A stretch of 64,000 nucleotides of DNA from DASVNK01 sp036383895 (GCA_036383895.1 DASVNK010000025.1:124001-188000); one strand, 5' to 3'. Shown: positions 54,601 to 61,774, counted from the stretch's first letter. Translations and numbers: made by a program. Notes: generated from the sequence alone by a model not told the origin.

Positions 54601-54867
54601 ACCAATGCAGCCGAAATCACTTTTCAGATAAAGAAAGTTCCGGATCTGGCCGAGCCGGGATTCCAGATGGAGTTTCTCTTCGATGGAACTCTGTTGTTTA
54701 ACCTCGTCGGCGAGCCGTACGAATACTACGAGGTGGAGGTTTCTGGCGATCTAACCACCTGGTCCTTACTGGGTGTCTGGCGAAGCCCCACAGGAATACT
54801 CCCCTTCACCGGCAGTCGAGGAGCCGCCCACGATAAGCTGTTCATCCGGGCTAAGCTCTTCGAGTAA
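48610..54867 (+). CDS. Giant secreted FG-GAP/FN3/Ig-like protein
   Basis: 2085 aa with a signal peptide (LCLLTASLFFVLSAQCQ). Three tandem modules of about 650 residues are visible, each with an FG-GAP/VCBS propeller of Ca-binding loops (DADGQMDLL, NNDGRLDIV, DNDGDLDLLA), then an FN3 domain (APTNLIAEVRGEMARLSWSP; HLSWSGASDLNQESGHTYNV; LLLEWEAASDPNQIGGHTYNV), then cadherin- or Ig-like repeats (NPPVLADIPNQ, NDAPRIASITNQF, NHPPLIANQTLTL). The C-terminal ~75 residues resemble the small verrucomicrobial C-terminal domain. It probably sits on the cell surface or in the medium; the ligand is unknown. Confidence 0.85.
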   Translation: MRQSLCLLTASLFFVLSAQCQTFVDASTGLPRVIASGTAIGDYDADGQMDLLCFDATSQWEPSLYKNMTNAFSKQALPRIANSIGLHDAFWRDATGDGLLDLLLVGMDEASRPFSFIMRQNPDGTFEASANQLPGRPLGWVDLNNDGRLDIVGTPMYSNGLIVHWRQRDGSYRTETLLTDRYIQQVHAADLDSDGDLDLILNWQQERRIFRNDGFGRFVDTGAALKSTLLRDMNGDRLLDAVYSIEVNPVVTSYLQFNRGSFAFNEVALALDTFHRVSTSGDFDGDGFSDLFMHAYPRGIGFKPRIFRNIDGTNFQETVVTFPNIMEVLSSELADLDNDGDLDLLAFGNDISGEGRRRVFRNNSSVQLSVPAPTNLIAEVRGEMARLSWSPGSPKSSTFNVRVGTQAGAQDIIAADSSVDGVRLIPAAGNAGPSLQKNLHGLQPGVYYWSVQTVDWGFRASVFATEGTFSVPEPGELPPAPTISDIPNLFTDEDVPTVPVAFSVGPSEALADLQISVESDNPTLVPASAVSVSGSGSERVLRITPATNQNGSAIVTVRVTDLAGRSASRSFILSVLSINDPPVLADIPNQVVYMGNRSLVVDLDYSDVEALPHLSGLVVTAQSSNTELIPQSSLLFADDMVGFPIRLNAFEILLPTNKTGSATITVTVSDRAAEVSKSFVLTILPAAFTSTNAWTNTAAINVPGADFDNDGRLDLILTTPARKVPELYRNSPTGFVATGITFPALETGARMVAADFNRDNQIDCLIINATATHLLTNSGGTNFTAVVGHGIPRMEFPMVATADLDNDGDTDLVMSGTLNSALLFRICYNENLTFRQAASPAGSLSGFSGSCRITDVDRDGWNDLLIVGRLSNDRQTNGLYRWTSNGTYVYERLPQTILSASDFDFVDVNADGRMDLWIEIGGKVEIYDYKQSGFEFVQRLEGWAAGWADLDNDGDLDLLARYIKDRDSRINEFAFRKYQNDGDFSFSDRGDPLFDAYPGTVLAADFNNDNSIDLIAGIRNSFGQPQGARLYLNKTVALNSPPADPGNLRAKVTNQIVHLSWSGASDLNQESGHTYNVRIGTRPGAADILAPLSLANGKRLVPAAGNAEGRMTLLLTNLTREAYYWSVQAVDASYIGGAFAPERRFIVELPGNEPPVIISPASVTTAEDLKGSFEVSLSDDRTPPDDLTFRIFPADPILLPLKSFALEGTGPGRTVSFRPSTNAFGSTLLSLVFTDALGKSSTNFVQVTVTNVNDAPRIASITNQFSNSAREDIIVPVEITDVDNTVAEFRFEVSSDHHALVPPTNVVFVLTNEAWRATIRAATNIPGSANLTFTVFDPDGASSSTGFQVAFTNRVFRVLELQLAGVRSGSMAWGDMDNDGDLDLAYTGQGVTQTVFYRNLGNGAFELVPKGIPPVDGGGVEWGDFDNDGDLDLLLHGRDLVGHTFIARIYRNDGTGNLTQTDHVFPGLYGPAAFGDYDRDGDLDLVSSGSNLSGVSMTFLYRNDAGQFTSVSQDFGRSTGAHWLDVNLDGALDLRSSQMANFGPLEVMFMQQGGNFQLNLSPPWPGTLLEWQDLNLDGFPDAVVNSRNNGSAGEVLILTNNGATLNTSQMLLSSFMHSSAAMGDYDSDGYPDLFLTGSDTTFAYKNRLYRNTKESAFEEVQSPLIHLASSTASWADFDNDGALDLLVNGQLISPQNGYITRLYRNEFGTTNAVPGPPRNLKAFYTSEGLLLEWEAASDPNQIGGHTYNVAVGTSTQSWNVLSPMSQPSGWRMIPRPGNNGWLQWRLITGVQTGQTYHATVQAVDNSFAGSPFAPEVSVTVGRAPELALMFDAVTIEEDQIFEGEFQVSGGEDTNYLFAATSANLQLIPEPQIEFISREGRRFIKATPTKGALGSAQITISAFDGKGGRATRKFTLSVLPKNHPPLIANQTLTLFEDEIMVFDLQASDPEGGSLEITNSVPPRYGQVVTLSSGFLYRPLTNFFGVDKCTFLVTDDRGQTNAAEITFQIKKVPDLAEPGFQMEFLFDGTLLFNLVGEPYEYYEVEVSGDLTTWSLLGVWRSPTGILPFTGSRGAAHDKLFIRAKLFE

Positions 54868-54948
54868 CATCCGGTTGGACTCATTCGCCAGGTGAACGCC
54901 CTTCATCGCTCAATTCGCGATTCCAAAAGCACATTGTGGCCACGGTAG

Positions 54949-54969
54949 GGCGCGCTGTCCCAGCGCGCC
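54949..54969. repeat. GC-rich hairpin repeat after the giant gene
   Basis: GGCGCGCTG and CAGCGCGCC form a perfect 9-bp stem with a 3-nt loop, 82 bp after the FG-GAP gene stop. There is no T-run, so it is more likely a dispersed repeat than a classical terminator, but it could slow or stop readthrough. Confidence 0.5.
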
Positions 54970-55062
54970 GCAGGGCGTAAGGCAACCTTCCTCCAACCCA
55001 GATCGTCTGAGCGTATCGCACCCCAACCACTCACCAAAACTACAAATAGAGCAACATTCCTG

Positions 55063-55092
55063 TTGACAAAGCAGTCTGCACCCTGCTAAATT
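55063..55092 (+). promoter_or_regulatory. Promoter-like pair facing the FtsK 3' end
   Basis: TTGACA (55063-55068) matches the -35 consensus exactly and TAAATT (55087-55092) matches the -10 at 4 of 6 positions with an 18-bp spacer. It would produce an RNA running through the minisatellite and antisense to the FtsK gene. The CCTGTTGACA context also precedes the other minisatellite locus (25339-25348). Confidence 0.4.
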
Positions 55093-55376
55093 CTACCTAT
55101 GATCACGAACAGCCATTCGTGGTCACTCGGCTCGTGCCCGAACAAAAGCCTCGCCCTCGAGTCTCCTGTTCGCCCACTTCAGCCGGCTGACCACCGCACT
55201 TCCACATCGGACGCGTTCTGCCCGCGTGCGTCTATGCCCATTGGGGAATTGGGATTTCCTTGGCATTTGGATCACAATTCGCGAAGCGAACTTCTTTTCG
55301 GGGGAATCAAACTCGTGGCGGCGTTGGGAACGCAATTTGGAATTTGGTCATTTCTCCTCATTTCTCCTCTCACCCA

Positions 55377-55496
55377 ACACCCGGCTCACACCCGGCTCAC
55401 ACCCGGCTCACACACAGCTCACACACAGCTCACACACAGCTCACACACAGCTCACACACAGCTCACACACAGCTCACACACAGCACACACACAGCA
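55377..55496. repeat. 11-bp minisatellite, locus 2
   Basis: About 11 tandem copies of ACACMCRGCTC: three ACACCCGGCTC units, six of ACACACAGCTC and ending in ACACACAGCAC. It is the same unit as locus 1 at 26690-26784, but here it is intergenic, ending 76 bp from the FtsK stop. Confidence 0.92.
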
Positions 55497-55572
55497 TCAA
55501 TACCGACTAACCGTTAGTCCTCAACGCTTTATACGTTTTATGAAACAAAAAAACACCCAGGCACATGCTTCT

Positions 55573-58500
55573 TCACTGCCCGGACACTTTGGCGTGAGCG
55601 ACGTCCGTATGCGTGGGAGCGGTGCTGGCCTTGAATTTGCGGAGGAGTTTTTCTTCGGCTTCGCTCAGCCAGGCCGCAGTCGGGCGGGAGTAGGGACGGA
55701 ACGTTTCGTAGGTACCTTCGTGCTCATCGTAAAACAGCGCGCGATTCAATCCCAGGTTGCTGGCGCGTGGATCGTCGGCAAAGCTGGCCGAATCGCTCGC
55801 GCTCATCTGGAAGAGAACCCGCGCGGAGAATTCCTTCAGTCCTTTGCGACCAAGGAAACGATTGGCGTTATTGAATCCATCGACATGCGCGATGACATGG
55901 ATGCCGTGCACAGGGCCTTCGGTGTAGATGCGCGTGAAATCGGCCGCCGGGCTCGATTTGCCTTCGTCGAACGAGATGCTGAATTCATCTTCCGGGCGGA
56001 GCGCTTTGAAAGCCGGGAGATTCTGAATGAGCAGGAATATCTTCCGCGGGTTCGGTTTTCTTTCCCGGCGCTCGATTTCTTCGGCGAGCGTTCGCAGCGC
56101 TTCGGCGACATCGCCCGGCTTGATGATGCGGGCCTCGTGCGGCAGGCGCGCTGCGACGTCCGCGATCGACAAATGACCGATCGCTGGAGGCGTTTCCATC
56201 ACAAGAAACGCCGCCTGGTCCGGCGAGTTTTGCGCAGCCAGCGAAACAAGCCCCGCAGCGAGAAGCGAACGTGTGTGGTCTTCTTGTTGGCCGGCAATAA
56301 GGAGATTGCGGCCGGTCCGGTCGTCCAGAAGAACGCGGGTCGGACCTTTGATTTCATTCGGCAAACCGAGCCAGACATTCGCAGCGGGAGTGGCCGGAAG
56401 TTTATCCGTGGGAGTTTCGAGGGCCGCGTGAAGTTCGGTATTATCCGCGATGTCGGCGAGGGTGTTTCCCTCAAAGACGATCGGTTGGTTGCGTTCGCCG
56501 CGCGTAGCGCCGAGTTCAGTGACGATGCGGAGAGCTTCGCGACGCTCGTTTTCCGGAAGCCAGACCACCTGGAAAGGACTGTTCGCCTCGAGCGCGCCGC
56601 CAGCATCGTTGTAGATGCCTTCGCCGGGACGGGAGAGCAGGCGCGGCGCTGGATTGCTTTCGTCCATGATCAGGTAGGCGTCCGCTTCGTTCGTTTGCAG
56701 GGCGATGCGCAAAGCCATTTGGCCCAGGGTCGAACGCGCCAGCGAGTACGCGCCGCCGAGCGTTTGCGAGCCGAGCACGACGTGGATGCCGAAGGCGCGA
56801 CCCTGCCGAACGATGCGGTCGAGCAAAAGCGCCGCGTTTTGGGAGATGGAATCGTCCTCGACGAACAGCTCCTGGAATTCGTCGATGATAAGCAGGACCC
56901 GCGGCATGCGAGGATCGCGAGCCGCGCGTTTGTAACCCGCAAGATCCTGCGCACCCACCGCCCGGAACAGTTCGCCCCGCAGGCGAAGTTCTTCATCGAC
57001 GCGCCGCAGCACGCTCAACCCGAACTCGCGATCGCTCTCGATCGCAACCACGCGCGCGTGCGGAAGCTTGGCGACAGCGTAATCCTTGAACTCGACGCCC
57101 TTCTTGAAATCGACGAGATAGAATTCGACCTGCTCAGGGCTGCTCCAGAGCGCGAGGTTGCTGACGAGCACGTGCAGCAAAGTCGACTTGCCGGAACCCG
57201 TTTTCCCCGCAATCAGAACGTGCTGTCGCGTCCCTTTGCCCAGGCTGAAATATTGGAGCTTGGTTGCGCCGGAGCGGCCGATCGGAACCCGAAGTTCTTC
57301 GGTCGTGTCGAGCGACCAGCGCTGCTCGGCCGTCGGGGCAATTTGCGCGAACGGAACTTGCACCGTGTTCGAGCCGCGGCTGGCTTCGCCGACTTCCTGG
57401 AGGAAACGGGTGGCGAGTTCGGGACCGGGCGGAGGATCGAGGCGAACAGTAACTTCGCGTCCGGCAAATTTCGGCACAGCGATGTTGGTGCGGGTGGAAA
57501 GAAGATGCGCCGCGTTCTGGAGAAAATCCTTCGCTTCAAAGCCAGGCAGAAATTGATGGCGTTTATCAAAGTGAACCAGCGTGTAGACGCCACAACGCGC
57601 GCCACTCGAAACAATCTTGAGCAGCCGGCGCATGGCCGTTTCGGTGAAGCTCGCGGGAAAATCCGCGATGACAACGAAGTGATATTTTTCAGCAATGCGG
57701 CCGGCCTCTTTGTTGTATTCCACGATGTCGCGGAATTCGTTGCGCAGATACATCTGGATGACTTTCTCCATATGCGCGTTCAGCTCGAGCAGGCGCTCCT
57801 CGATTTCCGCGGGCTCGGTCCAGATGCGGCGATTGACGATGTTCTCCTCAAAATCCGCCAGATGCATGATCGACGAAAAACTTTGGCCGAGGCGAACCGG
57901 ATCGATCAGCGTGAAGGAAGCTTTGCCGGGCGGGATGGTTTGCAGCGCGCGGTAGATGATGTTGTTGATGGAATCAATGGCGGGCCCGCGGCCGGCATCG
58001 TCCGTTTCGATGATGATGGAGCCCTGGTCCGGAAGGGTGAGCAGCAAGGGAGCGCGCTCGTCGAAGGATCTCGCGGCGGAGTCTTTGTGCGCGAGCGGAG
58101 ATGGAACTTTAACTTCGGTTTCGCCGAAGCGGATCGCGTTCAAGGCGTCGGTCGGTGGAATATACTTTGTCGAGTCCGACCAAAGCGAGAAATTTGCCTC
58201 GGCGAACTGGCGGGCGTGCTGAAGTTTCTCACGTGCGGGAGTTGTGGCGGCGTCCCATTCGGATTCCAGGGCGCTGCGTTGACTCGTGTATTCCGATTCG
58301 AGCGCGCTGATCCGCTCCTGCCATGTTGCCTTTGTCTTCGCGGCGGCGGTTTCGTCTGCAGCATCTTTCGCAGCGAGTTCGGATTTGGTTTTCCCTTCGG
58401 CCGCAGTGCGTTGGCGGATATAAAGCTGTTCGTTCTGCGAGAGCGCGCGATGCATTTTATGGCTCGTGCGATCATCAACTTCGTCGCGCGCCGTGTCGGC

Positions 58501-59451
58501 CTCGTGAATGGCCAGGTCCCATTCGCGTTGGAGCGTGGAGATTTTGTGCTCTGCTTCGGAACGGGTGTTGGTGGTCTCCGTGGTGTAGTGATGTTCGGCG
58601 CTGCGGTGCGATTCGTCAGCGGCGGATTCGGCTTCGAAGATGGATTTCGCAATGGACTTTGCGAGCGAGGCGCCGAGCGACCAACCAATAAAATACAAGA
58701 CAGTCAGAATGCCGAGCACGCCGCCAACGATGGTGCGGAAATCTGTTGCACTCGCACTGAGCCCAATTCGCGCGGGCCCTACAACCAGCAAGGTGATGCC
58801 GAAAATCCAGCAGAGCCAGATCGGCAGAAAGCGAAAGAGTTCCGGCAGAACGCGGCCTCGGTATTTTTTGAGGTGCGTTTCGGCTTCGCGAAGGAGCTCG
58901 TGTTTATCGCGGGCGGAGGCCGACGCGGATTGCGGTGCATGTTTCAGGAGGCCCCAAAACGTTGGATACGCGCGGAAAGAACTGCGGGCGCGGCGGCGGA
59001 GTTCGCCCAGTTGATGCTGAAAGGCGTGGGAATCGTTTTGCTGGTCGGCCCATTCGCGTTCAAGTTCGGCAATTCGTTGGTCGCGCCAGCGCTCGGTATC
59101 GAGCAGACCTTTTTGAACTGCGAATTTGCGGCGGCCTTCAACTTCATCGAAACGGTCGAGCCCCCGTTTGCGGCTCATGCCGAATGCTTTCGTGATGCGA
59201 TTCTTTCGCTCCGCCGTGCGCTGTTCAAGATGTTCAACGCGTTCACGACCTTCACGAACAATTTCTTCGCGCGCGGCGCTCTGAATTTCACTGAGGCGTT
59301 GCAGGTCGGCATCGGCTTGTTTGACCAACGCGCTTTTGCGCGCGCCAGCATCCTTCTCAAGGCGCGTGCTGGCTTCCTGAATGCGCGCGGCGGTCGTGCG
59401 CAAGCCATTCACGATCGCGCCAAGTTCACTTACTGAAAGGCGGTCACTCAC
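55573..59451 (-). CDS. FtsK/SpoIIIE-type ATPase of a WXG100 operon (EssC/EccC-like)
   Basis: 1292 aa from a GTG at 59451 that overlaps the upstream stop (GTGAGTGA). Residues ~1-200 are coiled-coil rich. Two transmembrane helices follow (~203-226, ~238-262), then a second long coiled coil (~263-420). Three FtsK-type domains come next: D1 (~430-640) lacks a Walker A; D2 (~720-965) is intact, with Walker A GKTGSGKS (749-756) and Walker B VLLIIDEF (852-859); D3 (~1030-1260) has a degenerate GQQEDHTR in place of Walker A. The three-domain layout matches type VII secretion ATPases. No FHA domains are seen. Confidence 0.85.
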   Translation of the reverse strand: MSDRLSVSELGAIVNGLRTTAARIQEASTRLEKDAGARKSALVKQADADLQRLSEIQSAAREEIVREGRERVEHLEQRTAERKNRITKAFGMSRKRGLDRFDEVEGRRKFAVQKGLLDTERWRDQRIAELEREWADQQNDSHAFQHQLGELRRRARSSFRAYPTFWGLLKHAPQSASASARDKHELLREAETHLKKYRGRVLPELFRFLPIWLCWIFGITLLVVGPARIGLSASATDFRTIVGGVLGILTVLYFIGWSLGASLAKSIAKSIFEAESAADESHRSAEHHYTTETTNTRSEAEHKISTLQREWDLAIHEADTARDEVDDRTSHKMHRALSQNEQLYIRQRTAAEGKTKSELAAKDAADETAAAKTKATWQERISALESEYTSQRSALESEWDAATTPAREKLQHARQFAEANFSLWSDSTKYIPPTDALNAIRFGETEVKVPSPLAHKDSAARSFDERAPLLLTLPDQGSIIIETDDAGRGPAIDSINNIIYRALQTIPPGKASFTLIDPVRLGQSFSSIMHLADFEENIVNRRIWTEPAEIEERLLELNAHMEKVIQMYLRNEFRDIVEYNKEAGRIAEKYHFVVIADFPASFTETAMRRLLKIVSSGARCGVYTLVHFDKRHQFLPGFEAKDFLQNAAHLLSTRTNIAVPKFAGREVTVRLDPPPGPELATRFLQEVGEASRGSNTVQVPFAQIAPTAEQRWSLDTTEELRVPIGRSGATKLQYFSLGKGTRQHVLIAGKTGSGKSTLLHVLVSNLALWSSPEQVEFYLVDFKKGVEFKDYAVAKLPHARVVAIESDREFGLSVLRRVDEELRLRGELFRAVGAQDLAGYKRAARDPRMPRVLLIIDEFQELFVEDDSISQNAALLLDRIVRQGRAFGIHVVLGSQTLGGAYSLARSTLGQMALRIALQTNEADAYLIMDESNPAPRLLSRPGEGIYNDAGGALEANSPFQVVWLPENERREALRIVTELGATRGERNQPIVFEGNTLADIADNTELHAALETPTDKLPATPAANVWLGLPNEIKGPTRVLLDDRTGRNLLIAGQQEDHTRSLLAAGLVSLAAQNSPDQAAFLVMETPPAIGHLSIADVAARLPHEARIIKPGDVAEALRTLAEEIERRERKPNPRKIFLLIQNLPAFKALRPEDEFSISFDEGKSSPAADFTRIYTEGPVHGIHVIAHVDGFNNANRFLGRKGLKEFSARVLFQMSASDSASFADDPRASNLGLNRALFYDEHEGTYETFRPYSRPTAAWLSEAEEKLLRKFKASTAPTHTDVAHAKVSGQ

Positions 59452-59656
59452 ATTGGTTCCTGACGTTGGTCATCAAGCGGTCGAGTTCTTCGAGAATCGG
59501 CATGGAGCGTTCGACGTCAGCAAACAATCCGGCGAGATAATTGCGCTCGAACTCGATGCTCTTCGCGTCGCTCCAGTGATGACGGGTCTCCTCCCATTTG
59601 CGCGCGAGTTCGCGAGTGGCGGTGAGCACGACTTTGCCGTTTGCGCTGACGTTCAT
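59444..59656 (-). CDS. Small helical WXG100-like protein
   Basis: 70 aa, fully helical by composition. The central HHWSDAKSIEFERNYLAGL resembles the WXG turn (W-x-D form) followed by the conserved Phe/Tyr positions of WXG100 proteins, in a shortened form. The start ATG overlaps the previous stop by 4 bp, and its own stop overlaps the FtsK GTG by 8 bp. It probably forms a heterodimer or a chaperone with the other small proteins. No signal peptide. Confidence 0.6.
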   Translation of the reverse strand: MNVSANGKVVLTATRELARKWEETRHHWSDAKSIEFERNYLAGLFADVERSMPILEELDRLMTNVRNQCE

Positions 59657-60192
59657 TTTCCTTCCTCGGATTCGGGTTGCGGCACTGGTGTCTCAACTCT
59701 CGGCTGAGGACCGGCGGTTGCGGGAGTGTTCACGTATTTATCGAGCGACCCGACGATTCGTTCCAGGAAGTGCACACCTTCCATCAAATCGTTTCCAACC
59801 ACGCTGCGGAGACTTTCGATTTGCTTCAGCCGCGGCACTGCTTCCTTTTCAAACATGGAAGCCACCTGCTTCAGCGTGCGCAGTTTTTCTTCCACGTGCG
59901 CCAGGGCGCGACGGGCCTTTTGCACCGCGACAACTTCCGCGTGGGTGGCCGGACGGAGCTTTGCCATTTCCGCACTGAACAGCGCCTGTTGGGCATCCTC
60001 CAACTCGCGCGTGCGGTGGCGAAGCTGGTTTTCCCAATGGACCCATTGCGTGGTGCGCAGCCATTCGCGCATGCGGAAAACTTCGTCCGCGGAATCGTCG
60101 AGCAGCGGACGCACTTTGCTGATGTAAACGAGCAGCGCGGTGCGAAAATCGGATATCGCATCAATCGAACTGACTTCCGCGCGGTCGCTCAT
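59653..60192 (-). CDS. Coiled-coil protein of the WXG100-FtsK operon
   Basis: 179 aa from the ATG at 60192. Two long coiled coils (WLRTTQWVHWENQLRHRTRE; EMAKLRPATHAEVVAVQKAR and onward) are followed by a Pro/Glu-rich C-terminal tail. It has no signal peptide or membrane helix, so it is probably a cytoplasmic partner or a secreted WXG/LXG-like substrate. It is coupled on both sides: its ATG overlaps the WXG100 stop (TGATG) and its TGA overlaps the next ATG. Confidence 0.7.
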   Translation of the reverse strand: MSDRAEVSSIDAISDFRTALLVYISKVRPLLDDSADEVFRMREWLRTTQWVHWENQLRHRTRELEDAQQALFSAEMAKLRPATHAEVVAVQKARRALAHVEEKLRTLKQVASMFEKEAVPRLKQIESLRSVVGNDLMEGVHFLERIVGSLDKYVNTPATAGPQPRVETPVPQPESEEGK

Positions 60193-60464
60193 CAATGTTG
60201 CTTTAAATATTCCTCAATGCGTTGGGCTTTGCGCATGAGATAGGGCACATGCTGCTCGGAAAGCTCCATGAACTTCTTCAGTGTTTTGAGCGTGTCCTTG
60301 AATTCCCCCGAGAATTTTTCGTGTTCCTGGTCCTGCCACGAATCGCCGAGTGCGTTGAAGCGCGCCTGGAGCGATCCCATGCGATGCTGCAAATCACGAT
60401 TAAAACGCTGCAATTCCTCCGCAAACCGCTTCACCTGCTCCGGTTCGATGACCACCTGCGCCAT
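60192..60464 (-). CDS. WXG100-family (ESAT-6-like) protein
   Basis: 90 aa from the ATG at 60464; the frame open to 60497 is less likely to be translated. It has the WXG100 size and helix-turn-helix layout: IEPEQVKRFAEELQRFNRDL, the turn GDSWQDQEHEKF with W43 in a WxD form, then TLKKFMELSEQHVPYLMRKA. WXG100 proteins are the secreted substrates or dimer partners of type VII systems and carry no Sec signal, as here. It is first of four overlapping genes ending in the FtsK-type ATPase. Confidence 0.8.
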   Translation of the reverse strand: MAQVVIEPEQVKRFAEELQRFNRDLQHRMGSLQARFNALGDSWQDQEHEKFSGEFKDTLKTLKKFMELSEQHVPYLMRKAQRIEEYLKQH

Positions 60465-60645
60465 AAGCTCTCCTCTTGCTCCTTCTGCGGACTTCAACTT
60501 TTAGGCACTTGACCGCGCCGAACTGTTGAACCGCAAGGAGAAGATAACAGAAGATGAGGGAAGTTACACCTGGAAGCGTGGCGAACAGCGAACATGCGAG
60601 AAGCGCATGGAGATAGGCAATGGACAAGAGGTCGATGGCGAAAAC

Positions 60646-61002
60646 CTACTCTGGTTTGCGCACCAACTTGATCGCTTTATCGACTGGATCGATGTCGTAC
60701 CGCATGCCAGGAGGAGCGGCAGGAACGCTATCCATCATGCGGCCGGAGAATTCGAAGAAATCGGTGGGCATGCGACCGAACTTTTGTTCGAATTTCAGCA
60801 GCAGCTCCGTCATTTGCGGGTGGACTGCGCCGATGAGACGCTCCTGCGGCGGCGCGCTCGGTGGGGCGTTCGGCGGCGGGATAAGCTGCGCCTCAATCTG
60901 CGCGGCGGTCTCGGGCGGCAATTCAGTCTGAGCGTCTTCTTTCTTTGCGCAACCTACCAACAGCGCAGCGGCAACCAACGGCGTCCAGGAGATCGATCGC
61001 AT
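60646..61002 (-). CDS. Small lipoprotein with proline-rich linker
   Basis: 118 aa from the ATG at 61002, chosen because it starts a lipoprotein signal (WTPLVAAALLVGC, Cys18). A Pro/Ala-rich stretch (ETAAQIEAQLIPPPNAPPSA) leads to a short C-terminal domain with PTDFFEFSGRMMDSVPAAPP and YDIDPVDKAIKLV. No family was recognised. It is 4 bp after the prepilin-like gene, so the two are likely one operon. Confidence 0.75.
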   Translation of the reverse strand: MRSISWTPLVAAALLVGCAKKEDAQTELPPETAAQIEAQLIPPPNAPPSAPPQERLIGAVHPQMTELLLKFEQKFGRMPTDFFEFSGRMMDSVPAAPPGMRYDIDPVDKAIKLVRKPE

Positions 61003-61006
61003 ATTC

Positions 61007-61774
61007 TTAGAAGCTCGGCTCACTGAATTCACGCCGGTCCGCCACGCGCGGGTCGATCGTTTCAGCATGACCATCCGCAAAGTTGCTCTGGCCTTTCCGA
61101 TTATGACGCGCGGTGATTCGGTCCCCGCCGGGCACCCAGCGTCCGTCATTAATGATTTCGCTGGAGCCGTTCACATCGATACTTTCACCGCGTTTATTGG
61201 TGGTTTGTTCCTCGACGACCATTAACTTTTGCGCCGGATTCTTAACGCCGTCGGTTTTAAAATGCGACTTGGAACCGCCGGAAGTATAGACCGATGTAAT
61301 TCCAAGGCTTTTGTCCCCTGATCCCACCTTACTAGTGAAGGAATAGCTGTAGATATACCAACCGTGGGAGTCAGACTGTCGCGCCTTTCTCTGAGAGTCA
61401 TCCTTATCCAGACTGCACTTGAAAAGATTTTTGCTCTTGGCAGTCCCTAGATGCCGAACAATTGGACTGTTCTCCAGCGGATTTGCCGGCCGATTGGTAC
61501 GCCAGTAAATCCAATCCTCCGGCTGAAAATTGTAGGTGTTGCGCGAGGCGCACGCGAAATACGTATCATTGTTGTCGCCGAGATAGAGCATCGTGCCGAG
61601 ACCAAGTTGCTTGAGGTTGTTGAGACAGTTGATCTGCGCGGCTTTAGCTTTGGCTTTCGCAAGAGCAGGTAAGAGCATGCTGGCGAGGATCGCGATAATC
61701 GCGATCACGACGAGCAGTTCAATCAGGGTAAATGCGGTGATCCTCCGACCGGCCGCTGACGCACCAGTTTTCAT
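61007..61774 (-). CDS. Prepilin-type N-terminal cleavage/methylation domain protein
   Basis: 255 aa. The prepilin motif at residues ~14-33 reads TA|FTLIELLVVIAIIAIL, with Ala in place of the usual Gly at -1. It is followed by the PVC-type MLLPALAKAKAKAAQINCLN repeat and a soluble domain ending in FADGHAETIDPR, the common DGH motif. Likely a pseudopilin-like protein handled by the type II/IV machinery. The start codon is close to the motif, unlike the paralogue at 36519-37334. Confidence 0.88.
   Translation of the reverse strand: MKTGASAAGRRITAFTLIELLVVIAIIAILASMLLPALAKAKAKAAQINCLNNLKQLGLGTMLYLGDNNDTYFACASRNTYNFQPEDWIYWRTNRPANPLENSPIVRHLGTAKSKNLFKCSLDKDDSQRKARQSDSHGWYIYSYSFTSKVGSGDKSLGITSVYTSGGSKSHFKTDGVKNPAQKLMVVEEQTTNKRGESIDVNGSSEIINDGRWVPGGDRITARHNRKGQSNFADGHAETIDPRVADRREFSEPSF

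Larger units (their letters stand above)
54868..55572. other. Convergent spacer of ~700 bp with hairpin, promoter and minisatellite
   Basis: No credible gene. It holds a GC-rich hairpin repeat (54949-54969, GGCGCGCTG-TCC-CAGCGCGCC), a plus-strand promoter-like pair (55063-55092), unassigned sequence, and the minisatellite at 55377-55496. Plus-strand frames across it are long only because they continue antisense to the FtsK gene. Confidence 0.6.

Noticed and set aside
55099..59436. A 1445-codon plus-strand reading frame across the spacer and the whole FtsK gene.
   Set aside because: It is the mirror of the minus-strand FtsK gene. Its translation has no family features beyond the minisatellite repeat, while the minus strand has Walker motifs and coupled neighbours.
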